From positions 95,379 through 159,378 of the forward strand of contig JBCBYO010000002.1 of NCBI GenBank assembly GCA_039815825.1: DNA of 64,000 bases, in the 5' to 3' direction. This document shows positions 51,460 through 58,310 of the stretch, in pieces. This stretch comes from JBCBDX01 sp039815825 (GTDB lineage: Bacteria > Pseudomonadota > Alphaproteobacteria > Rhizobiales > Rhizobiaceae). Both the position numbers and the translations under genes were made by a program. The notes below the pieces were generated by a model. The model was given only the letters and a program-made list of their open reading frames with translations, was not told the DNA's origin and did not search any database. The first letter of the stretch is position 1, and every line of letters begins with the position of its first letter.

Positions 51460-51515
51460 AATCGAAATCGCAATAATCTTAGATTCAGAAAATCGAAATC
51501 ATGCAAATCGAAATC
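51460..51515. repeat. Three copies of AATCGAAATC at the LysR start
   Basis: Direct repeats at 51460-51469, 51491-51500 and 51506-51515; the third lies inside the first codons of the LysR gene. Spacing is 31 and 15 bp. This is a likely regulator-binding array, possibly for LysR autoregulation. Confidence 0.55.
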
Positions 51516-52373
51516 AGTTTGCTTCGATCCTTTGTCGCGATTGCTGAAAATGGCAACTTTGTCAGCGCCGCAGAGCGGGTGGCCAAGAGCCCCTCGTCGG
51601 TCACGATGCAGATCAAGCGGCTGGAAGACATCATCGGCGAACCCCTGTTCCATCGCGACGCGCGCTCGACCACATTGACCCGCACGGGCGAAAAACTGCT
51701 CCCCTACGCGCGGCGCATGCTGTCTGTGGAGGCCGAGATCGCGTCTGCCTTCCAAGATGGTGACATTGCCGGTGACGTACATCTTGGTGTGCCCGACGAT
51801 GTCGTAGAGCGCTTTCCTATGCAGACGCTGAGCATGATCCGAGCCACCCACCCCAACTTGGTCTTGACAGTCAATGTCGATCATACACCAGCGCTATTGA
51901 ACAAGGTGGAAACCGGTGTTTTGGACCTTGCCGTCATCACCCACGCGCCATCCATCCCAGGTGTTGCCAAGTGCGAACGCATATGGACAGAACCTGAGGT
52001 CTGGGCGACGGCCAAAACCGGCATCGCTTGGGAAAGAACCCCGCTACCAGTGATCCTTTGGGAAGAAGGTTGGGCCTGGTACCAAGACGCTATCGACGTT
52101 TTGGAAGAGGCCGACACGCCCTATCAGATCGTCCTCCAGTGCGAGAATATTGGCGCACGGCGAAAAGCCATCCTCGCCGATCTCGGCATTGGCCCACTAC
52201 CAGTTTCACAGCTTGGAGATGACCTGATCGCAGCGCCAAACATGCATCATCTCTCTCCGTTGCCCGACTATGGATTGGGCCTAAAGTTGCCAAAGCGCCC
52301 TAATCCCGCGGTTAAGATCGTGGCCAACTACATTCGCGGCCACTACGCCGGCAATGAAGCAATGCGAAACTAG
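51501..52373 (+). CDS. LysR-family transcriptional regulator
   Basis: A 290-residue regulator with an N-terminal winged HTH (LLRSFVAIAENGNFVSAAERVAKSPSSVTMQIKRLEDIIGEPLFHR) and a periplasmic-binding-like effector domain (VHLGVPDDVVERFPMQTL, LDLAVITHAPSIPGVAK). Start at ATG 51501 lies within the repeated AATCGAAATC region. It is not adjacent to an obvious target operon, so the DUF1127 gene or its own promoter are the nearest candidates. The ligand is unknown. Confidence 0.9.
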   Translation: MQIEISLLRSFVAIAENGNFVSAAERVAKSPSSVTMQIKRLEDIIGEPLFHRDARSTTLTRTGEKLLPYARRMLSVEAEIASAFQDGDIAGDVHLGVPDDVVERFPMQTLSMIRATHPNLVLTVNVDHTPALLNKVETGVLDLAVITHAPSIPGVAKCERIWTEPEVWATAKTGIAWERTPLPVILWEEGWAWYQDAIDVLEEADTPYQIVLQCENIGARRKAILADLGIGPLPVSQLGDDLIAAPNMHHLSPLPDYGLGLKLPKRPNPAVKIVANYIRGHYAGNEAMRN

Positions 52374-52688
52374 TTTTCGTTTGGCTAACAGCGTTAAGAA
52401 TTAACTGCTCATTCATCATAACCCCATCTCGGGATAGCATCGGACGCTTGTGTCGCAAAAATTTCGTTGAGGTTCGTTTTTGGGGTCGTAATTCGGTCAC
52501 AACTGATCCATATGCCGACCATGAGCCGCCGTAACGGGGGCGTATGATGACGGCACCGCAAATCGCCGCCAACGCGCCCTTATAATAGCCGCCCATTTCT
52601 GCCAAACACCGGGTCCAAACCGGTGTCGAAATGGTCCGGTCGCGCCAAGGCTGCTCCGTGTGACATGGCAAAACGCATGGAGTAATAA
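52374..52688. other. Intergenic region between LysR and a small ORF
   Basis: About 315 bp without a convincing gene; open frames on the minus strand lack a good start or motifs. A few very short peptides can be read but none has support. Confidence 0.5.
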
Positions 52689-52850
52689 ATGTCTGTTTTC
52701 GCAAACCTTTTTCGTGTCGGTGTTTTCACAGCGGCATCCCCAATCAACGGTAATAACATCACTGCAAACGCAGATCGTGACCGGTTGGCCCGCGCCATGC
52801 CCGGTGAATATGGTGCACGGTTAGGCTCTCGCTTCGGCTTGATGCTCTAG
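52689..52850 (+). CDS. Small ORF, 53 residues, unknown
   Basis: Begins MSVFANLFRVGVFTAASPIN with GGAG six bases before the ATG and ends TAG at 52848. The peptide is amphipathic at the start and basic and polar later (DRDRLARAMPGEYG). It has no recognised family. The good ribosome site and clean stop support translation; coding status is otherwise unproven. It lies about 80 bp upstream of the HAD dehalogenase gene on the same strand. Confidence 0.45.
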   Translation: MSVFANLFRVGVFTAASPINGNNITANADRDRLARAMPGEYGARLGSRFGLML

Positions 52851-52928
52851 CCTAAGACTACGGTTCGAACTGAAACTGTTCGCCGCGTTTTTGTTGACGC
52901 GGCGACGGCTTTGGTGTGCCGTGGAGCC

Positions 52929-53642
52929 ATGATCAAAGCTGCCCTGTTTGATGTGTTCGGCACATGCGTCGATTGGCGATCCGGCGCGACGGCATTTGTG
53001 CGCCCATTCGTCGAAAAGCGCGGGCTGCGAGCCTCCATGGCCGAACAGATCGCGGACGCATGGCGTAAGCTCTATGAACCATCCATGGCGCGCGTGCGCG
53101 ATGGCGATCGACCCTATGTCACGCTGGACATCATCCAACGCGAGAACCTCGACATCGTCTTGGATAGTTTAGACATATCGGATCTATTTGATGACAAAGA
53201 ACGCTATCAACTCAACCTTGCTTGGGAACACCTACCCGCCTGGCCCGATACAGTTGATGCTCTCAACAGCTTGAAAGACAGTATACCCATCGCCGCATGC
53301 TCGAATGGGTCCAAACCGATGATGCAGCGACTTGCAGCTTATGCAAATTTACCTTGGTCCATGATTTGCGGTGCAGATACAGGCCAAAATTACAAACCGC
53401 ATCCAGATGTTTATTACAATTCCTGCGCGGCACTGGGCACCGCGCCACATGAGACAGTGATGGTGGCTTGCCACACAGATGATTTGGACGCTGCTGCATC
53501 GTTTGGCCTGAAAACCGCGTACTTTCCGCGGCCGACAGAGTGGGGTGAAGGAACATTCAAAGCCGATCCGGATATCGGGCGTTTTGACTTTAGCGCCGCA
53601 ACAATGTCCGCCCTCATCGATGATATTGTGAACGATAGATGA
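52929..53642 (+). CDS. HAD-superfamily haloacid dehalogenase, type II
   Basis: A 237-residue hydrolase. AALFDVFGTCVDWRSGA holds the nucleophilic Asp (motif I), IAACSNGSKPMMQRLA the motif II Ser/Asn, and YKPHPDVYYNS the motif III Lys; VMVACHTDDLDAAASFGL provides the acidic motif IV. These define the L-2-haloacid dehalogenase-like (type II) group, whose members hydrolyse 2-haloacids or related substrates. The ATG at 52929 follows GGAGCC; the open frame starts at 52911. Natural substrate is unknown. Confidence 0.85.
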   Translation: MIKAALFDVFGTCVDWRSGATAFVRPFVEKRGLRASMAEQIADAWRKLYEPSMARVRDGDRPYVTLDIIQRENLDIVLDSLDISDLFDDKERYQLNLAWEHLPAWPDTVDALNSLKDSIPIAACSNGSKPMMQRLAAYANLPWSMICGADTGQNYKPHPDVYYNSCAALGTAPHETVMVACHTDDLDAAASFGLKTAYFPRPTEWGEGTFKADPDIGRFDFSAATMSALIDDIVNDR

Positions 53643-53729
53643 CGAATTTACTTGCGGCATAAATGGATCGCTGATTGTGTCTCGCACGCATGCGAATGCA
53701 AATCGGGATTTTTGGCTTGGGAGGCCGAA

Positions 53730-54728
53730 TTGAAGTTCGCTGATCAACCGCTTCGGTCGGTGGTTTTCCACCTGGTACCGGAATTTACGATGATCGCTTT
53801 TGCATCAGCGGTTGAGGCAATGCGATCTGCCAACCGAATGCTAGGCTATGAAGCCTATGTCTGGCGCACCTCAAGCGCTGATGGTTCACCCGTTGAAGCA
53901 TCCAGCGGCATTAGCGTTGCCGCTGAAACGTGCATTGATGACGAACGGCGCATGATCAATGGTGCAGACCGGCCCACGCTTTACCTCGTGTGCGGCGGTA
54001 CCAATATTGAAACACACATCACTAAACAGTTGACCGGCATCGTTCGCGAAGAGCACATGCGCGGCATTGCGGTTGGCGGCTTATGCACCGGTGCTTTTGT
54101 GGTTGCTGCAGCTGGCCTGCTTGGCGGCAAACGGTGCGCCATCCACTGGGAAAACCTGCCCGGTTTTCAGGAACGATTCCCCAAAGCGGAAGTGTATGCC
54201 GACCTTTTTGAGATCGACGGGAGCATTCACACATGCGCGGGCGGCACCGCTTCCATGGATATGATGCTCTCGCTCATCGCCGAAGACTTTGACGATGATA
54301 TCGTCAACCGCATTTGCGAACAGATGCTGACCGACCGGGTGCGGTCTTCCACGGACCGCCAACGCTTGCCGCTGCGCGCGCGGCTCGGCGTTCAAAATGG
54401 CAGAGTTCTGGAAATCATCGAGCTGATGGAGGCTCATCTATCGGAGCCTCTTTCATTGTTGGAAATAGCTGACCATATCGGCATTTCACGCCGCCAGATT
54501 GAAAGACTGTTCAGACAGGAGATGGGCCGTTCGCCAGCGCGCTACTATCTTGAAGTCCGCCTCGACCGAGCCCGCCACCTGTTGATCCAATCATCATTGC
54601 CCGTGGTGGAAGTTGCCATTGCATGCGGCTTTATTTCCGCCTCTCACTTCTCAAAGTGCTATCGCGAGCTCTACCAAAAATCACCGCAGCAAGAACGCGC
54701 CGAACACAAGCAATTGATGGGCGCATAG
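53730..54728 (+). CDS. GlxA/GbdR-family AraC regulator (betaine-type)
   Basis: A 332-residue regulator. The N-terminal DJ-1/PfpI-like domain (RSVVFHLVPEFTMIAFASAVEAMRSANRM, AVGGLCTGAFVVAAAGLL, CAIHWENLPGFQERFP, TCAGGTASMDMMLSLI) is followed by two AraC HTH motifs (LSLLEIADHIGISRRQIERLF and VVEVAIACGFISASHFSKCYRE). The whole sequence parallels GbdR and CdhR, which sense glycine betaine, dimethylglycine or carnitine in Pseudomonas. That would fit the methylated-amine genes in this window. The TTG at 53730 has GGGAGG five bases upstream and matches the family start; an earlier TTG at 53652 adds 26 unlikely residues. Confidence 0.88.
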   Translation: MKFADQPLRSVVFHLVPEFTMIAFASAVEAMRSANRMLGYEAYVWRTSSADGSPVEASSGISVAAETCIDDERRMINGADRPTLYLVCGGTNIETHITKQLTGIVREEHMRGIAVGGLCTGAFVVAAAGLLGGKRCAIHWENLPGFQERFPKAEVYADLFEIDGSIHTCAGGTASMDMMLSLIAEDFDDDIVNRICEQMLTDRVRSSTDRQRLPLRARLGVQNGRVLEIIELMEAHLSEPLSLLEIADHIGISRRQIERLFRQEMGRSPARYYLEVRLDRARHLLIQSSLPVVEVAIACGFISASHFSKCYRELYQKSPQQERAEHKQLMGA

Positions 54729-54744
54729 AGGCAGCCACCCAGCG

Positions 54745-55557
54745 ATGATTTTGCGTCTAATCGCCCTGCTCGTTGTGTTTTTTGTCGCCAGCCAAGCCGT
54801 GGCGGGTGAAAATCGTTTTGTACTGGCCACGACAACATCAACGGAAAATTCCGGCCTTTTAGATGTGTTGACGACGCGTTTTCGTGCAAAAACCGCCATA
54901 ATTGTTGATGTCGTAGCGGTTGGAACCGGGCAAGCCTTGGCGTTAGGCCAACGCGGTGACGCGGCCGCCCTCCTTACCCATGATCGCGTTGGCGAAGATA
55001 CTTTTGTCCGTGGGGGTCATGGTATCGATCGGCGTTCGGTCATGTACAACGATTTCGTCGTTATCGGCCCAGCCGCTGACCCGGCCAGCATCGCCGGTGC
55101 AGAAAACGTAATGCAGGCTATGGCACGCATCGCAGAAACAAAATCCATATTCCTGTCTCGCGGTGACGATAGCGGCACACACCGCGCCGAACTGCGACTA
55201 TGGCAAAAGGCATCCTTAAACCAAGACACGTTCGGTGGTTGGCATCGCGAAACAGGTGCAGGGATGGGCCAAACCTTGCTTACGGCGACAGAGATGAACG
55301 CCTACACCCTTACGGACCGAGGCACATGGATCAGCTTTGGCAAGAAAGGTGATTTGGTGGTTTTGGTCGAGGAAGAGCCGCCGCTCCTCAACCCCTATTC
55401 CAGCATTTTGGTGACGCACGAAGCGCTAAACACCCAAGAAAAGCGGGCCGCATCGGCATGGCATGAATGGTTGTCGGGACCGGACGGACATGCGGCGATC
55501 AATTCGTTTAAGGTCCGCGGTCAGCAATTGTTCTTTGCTCCTGGACCAGAGAGCTAA
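54745..55557 (+). CDS. tupA: Tungstate (or molybdate-like oxyanion) ABC transporter substrate-binding protein TupA
   Basis: A 270-residue periplasmic protein with a Sec signal peptide (residues 1-20, ending SQAVAGE). FVLATTTSTENSGLLDVL carries the TTTS motif that defines TupA-type binding proteins. MYNDFVVIGPAADPASIAG, SRGDDSGTHRAELRLW and LTDRGTWISF are further family markers. It captures tungstate for uptake. Its permease TupB is encoded on the opposite strand in convergent orientation, overlapping by 4 bp, and no TupC ATPase is in the window. It follows the GbdR-like gene by 16 bp. Confidence 0.88.
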   Translation: MILRLIALLVVFFVASQAVAGENRFVLATTTSTENSGLLDVLTTRFRAKTAIIVDVVAVGTGQALALGQRGDAAALLTHDRVGEDTFVRGGHGIDRRSVMYNDFVVIGPAADPASIAGAENVMQAMARIAETKSIFLSRGDDSGTHRAELRLWQKASLNQDTFGGWHRETGAGMGQTLLTATEMNAYTLTDRGTWISFGKKGDLVVLVEEEPPLLNPYSSILVTHEALNTQEKRAASAWHEWLSGPDGHAAINSFKVRGQQLFFAPGPES

Positions 55558-56210
55558 AGGCTGTTGCCACGACCACGCGCGATCAGCCAAGTGGCTAGTG
55601 TGACAAGGAAAGAAATGGCCAACAGGATTAAGCCCAGCGTCACGGCAAATGAGAAATTGCCCTGACGTGTCTCCAAGGTGATCGCGGTTGTCATGACGCG
55701 GGTAGCGCCTCTTATGTTGCCACCCACAATCATGACTGCACCAACCTCTGACACTGCGCGTCCAAAGGCGACGAGAAATGCCATAATTATACCGGCCCTG
55801 GCCATACGCAGCAGGTACCAACCTTGTTTCCAGCGTTGCTTGATATCGAGGCGCAGGGCCTCGCCATAGTCCGCCCAAGGCTCAGCGCAAGCGCGATATG
55901 CAAACACTGTGACCACGGGCAGTGTGATCAATGCTTGCGCGATGATGATAGCGGTTGGCGTAAACAAAAGCTCCAAAGCACCCAGCGGCCCAGAGCGTGA
56001 CAGAAGCATATAGACCAACAATCCCACCACCACGGTGGGCACGGCAAGCAGCGTAGAAAAAATGGCGAGCCAAACCCGTCTTTGCACATCCGGTAACATG
56101 CAAATCCAGGCGCCTACCGGCGCACCAATGGCCAATCCAAACAGCGCGGCAATGACGCTGACGCGCAGCGAAAGCCAAACAACACTGATTATTTCCGCAT
56201 CCAACGCCAT
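55554..56210 (-). CDS. tupB: TupB-type tungstate ABC transporter permease
   Basis: A 218-residue inner-membrane protein with about five to six helices. The cytoplasmic EAA-like loop is ALRLDIKQRWKQGWYLLRMARAGIIMAFLVAFGRAVSEVGAVMIVGGN, where GRAVSEVGA and GGN are typical of the TupB/CysT-like family. It overlaps tupA tail to tail by 4 bp. An ATPase subunit is not seen nearby on either strand. It is followed on its own strand by a gap of about 60 bp before the first DUF1194 gene's stop, so it lies downstream of those genes. Confidence 0.86.
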   Translation of the reverse strand: MALDAEIISVVWLSLRVSVIAALFGLAIGAPVGAWICMLPDVQRRVWLAIFSTLLAVPTVVVGLLVYMLLSRSGPLGALELLFTPTAIIIAQALITLPVVTVFAYRACAEPWADYGEALRLDIKQRWKQGWYLLRMARAGIIMAFLVAFGRAVSEVGAVMIVGGNIRGATRVMTTAITLETRQGNFSFAVTLGLILLAISFLVTLATWLIARGRGNSL

Positions 56211-56270
56211 GTCAGACGCTTAACGCAGGTTTACTTGGGCTGCACCACCAAACTTCGTTTAATTGTTTCG

Positions 56271-57086
56271 TCAGCGGTCGCCGCGCTCACGTTCGCGTCG
56301 CCGCTTTTCGCCAATCTCACAATCAACGTCAGCCGTCGGAATATCGAGAAACTGGATGCGTTTGACCAAAGGTTCTGAGGGCACGCGCCCAGCCAATTCA
56401 AGCACCAACTTGCGGCGAACGGCAGCGCCAAACTCTTCCCACCGCGTAACCGGGATCACAAATGATCCAGGGCCACCAATCACGCAAGCGCGAAAGTAGG
56501 TCGCCAGGTCGCCGTCATCGCCAAAGATCAAGCGCTCTCGCCAAGGCTCGGTGACCAGCGGAAGCCCGTTGATCACTACGCCGCGCGCCACTGCTTTGTC
56601 CCGGGCCAATGTCACCAATCCACCTTGATTATTCGGGCCATCGCCAGAAACATCGATAACACGGCGCGAGCCAACAAAAGCGTTACCCTCGATTTGCGTA
56701 ACGCCGTATTCGATGGCACCGCTAATCGATGTATTGCGCATATTACCGAGGCCTGCCGCTTCGAGCCTGTCTGCAAACTCTCTCGCGTCTTGCGGCGTCT
56801 CCAGGCGCATCCATGGGACAATGACGCGCTTTAGATCGCTGCGTGCCCACTCGACATACATAACCGCCACTGAGCCCAGAAGACCGTCGGCAATTGCGTC
56901 ATGTACATCCGGGGACCGAAAGGCTTCTACATAGCCACGTCTTTGAATGCGAAGTTCGCCGAAATCCATTGAACCCGAGACGTCGACAGCGATGACGAGT
57001 TCAACGTCTACGATTGCCTCCTCGGCGCGGGCAAAGGATGAAAAGAGACAAAGGCAAATGGTGAGAATTAGCGTGCGAATGCTCAT
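56271..57086 (-). CDS. DUF1194 protein with vWA domain, copy 2 of tandem pair
   Basis: A 271-residue exported protein. Residues 1-20 are a Sec signal (TLILTICLCLFSSFARA). The vWA domain begins VELVIAVDVSGSMDFGEL, a MIDAS motif (DxSxS), and continues VIDVSGDGPNNQGG and CVIGGPGSFVIPVTRWEEFG, typical of DUF1194 proteins. It ends with a basic tail (KRRRERERGDR). The ATG at 57086 begins a proper signal peptide; the open frame runs to 57122. The next gene upstream is a paralogue with the same architecture. Role is unknown. Confidence 0.83.
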   Translation of the reverse strand: MSIRTLILTICLCLFSSFARAEEAIVDVELVIAVDVSGSMDFGELRIQRRGYVEAFRSPDVHDAIADGLLGSVAVMYVEWARSDLKRVIVPWMRLETPQDAREFADRLEAAGLGNMRNTSISGAIEYGVTQIEGNAFVGSRRVIDVSGDGPNNQGGLVTLARDKAVARGVVINGLPLVTEPWRERLIFGDDGDLATYFRACVIGGPGSFVIPVTRWEEFGAAVRRKLVLELAGRVPSEPLVKRIQFLDIPTADVDCEIGEKRRRERERGDR

Positions 57087-57130
57087 CGGAAGATCAAGTG
57101 CAGCAAATCCGCACTTGATCAAGAAATATA

Positions 57131-57967
57131 TCAGGTTGGAAGGCCAAGTACTTTCTCACCGATACCGCAATCAACCGGTGGCGGCCCGAAATCCAGAAAC
57201 TGTGCCCGGACAACCGGTAGCCGTCTATTGTCCCGCGGCGGCGTGATGAAGGCGACTTCCATAATGATTTTCCGACGCACCGCATCGGCAAAACCATTCC
57301 AGCTCGTGACCGGGATCAAAAAAGAACCGGGACCGCCGATGACGCAGGATTGGTAGTAGTCATCCAAACTGACTTCTTGGCCACCAAACCGAAAATTGAA
57401 CGGGTCAGTCATGAGCGGTAACCCGTTAATGACGATGCCCTTCGCAACCGCTTCATCACGTGCAAATGAAGCCAGACCACCCTGATTGTTCAACCCATCA
57501 CCAGAGACGTCGATGACTTTGCGCATGCCGTCATAACGATTGTTGTCCAAGCTGGACATGGCGACATGGATCGCACCAGAAATAGATGTGTAGTTCATGT
57601 TGCCGCGTGGCGCGCGCTCAAGCTTGTCTGCAAACGCGTGAGCATCCGCGGCGTTTTCGATTTTCATCCAAGGGATGACATGTCGTTGCAGGTCTTTTCC
57701 GGCCCACTCAACATAAGTGACTGCAATCGCGCCGATAAGGCCGGCTTCGATGGCGTCGATCACCTGATTGGATCGAAATGCTGCGGTATAACCCTCGCGT
57801 TGAATGCGTAACTCACGCTTGCTCATAGAGCCGGACACATCCACCGCGAGCACCAATTCAACATCAACTTGTTCGGTTGCCTGTGCCGGACTTCCAGCCA
57901 AGACCCCCGAAAACGCGACTGCGACACCTCCCACTAGCAGCGCGATCTTTTTCAGAAAGCGCGTCAT
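57131..57967 (-). CDS. DUF1194 protein with vWA domain, copy 1 of tandem pair
   Basis: A 278-residue exported paralogue of the previous protein. Sec signal at 1-30 (KIALLVGGVAVAFSGVLAGSPAQA), then VELVLAVDVSGSMSKRELRI (MIDAS), VIDVSGDGLNNQGGLASFARDEAVAKG and CVIGGPGSFLIPVTSWNGF. The pair shares motifs throughout, so it arose by duplication. The ATG at 57967 gives a normal signal peptide; the frame opens at 58006. About 45 bp separate it from copy 2 on the same strand. No target or partner can be named. Confidence 0.83.
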   Translation of the reverse strand: MTRFLKKIALLVGGVAVAFSGVLAGSPAQATEQVDVELVLAVDVSGSMSKRELRIQREGYTAAFRSNQVIDAIEAGLIGAIAVTYVEWAGKDLQRHVIPWMKIENAADAHAFADKLERAPRGNMNYTSISGAIHVAMSSLDNNRYDGMRKVIDVSGDGLNNQGGLASFARDEAVAKGIVINGLPLMTDPFNFRFGGQEVSLDDYYQSCVIGGPGSFLIPVTSWNGFADAVRRKIIMEVAFITPPRDNRRLPVVRAQFLDFGPPPVDCGIGEKVLGLPT

Positions 57968-58310
57968 AATAACAATTATGGTCGGTTCGAGCCCGCCATT
58001 TGACAAGTCGAAATTTTGTGCACTGCAACATTTATGTCTTTTTCAATGGATTGAGCTCCAGAAACGCCGGAGAGTGAGCAGTATTAGGCGTATTCGGTAG
58101 GCTGCGTTTTACATGATTGAGATGAATTCTTGTGCACCGCGGCCTGCTAATTAGCCACCATCGAAACCACACTTGCCGCGAGTTTCGATTCGCCTCGCAG
58201 TTCGCCGACACTCGCTTGTCGTTGCCAGAACAGAGCGCTTTGTCTCATTTCGCAATATGACCATGTCGACTATGGTCGCGTAAGCACAAAAAACCAGACG
58301 AGTGAACAAA
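57968..58310. other. Divergent intergenic region before the second dimethylglycine-dehydrogenase-like gene
   Basis: About 340 bp without a supported gene. It holds two dyads: ATCGAAAC...GTTTCGAT at 58160-58189, and GACCAT...ATGGTC with a GTCGAC centre at 58259-58277. Confidence 0.5.
58259..58277. promoter_or_regulatory. Palindrome upstream of the second dimethylglycine-dehydrogenase-like gene
   Basis: GACCAT and ATGGTC flank a GTCGACT centre, giving a near-perfect 19-bp palindrome ending 33 bp before the ATG at 58311. It is a candidate operator, possibly for the GbdR-like or another regulator, though no cognate is shown. Confidence 0.45.

Noticed and set aside
52312..52798. Minus-strand frames in the LysR / dehalogenase gap
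   Set aside because: They lack a ribosome site or conserved motifs and partly overlap the LysR end; the plus-strand 53-codon frame is better supported.
58029..58044. Fourth SahR-like site on the minus strand (AAAGACATAAAT)
   Set aside because: Only one half resembles the motif; the dyad partner and the 3' extension are missing.
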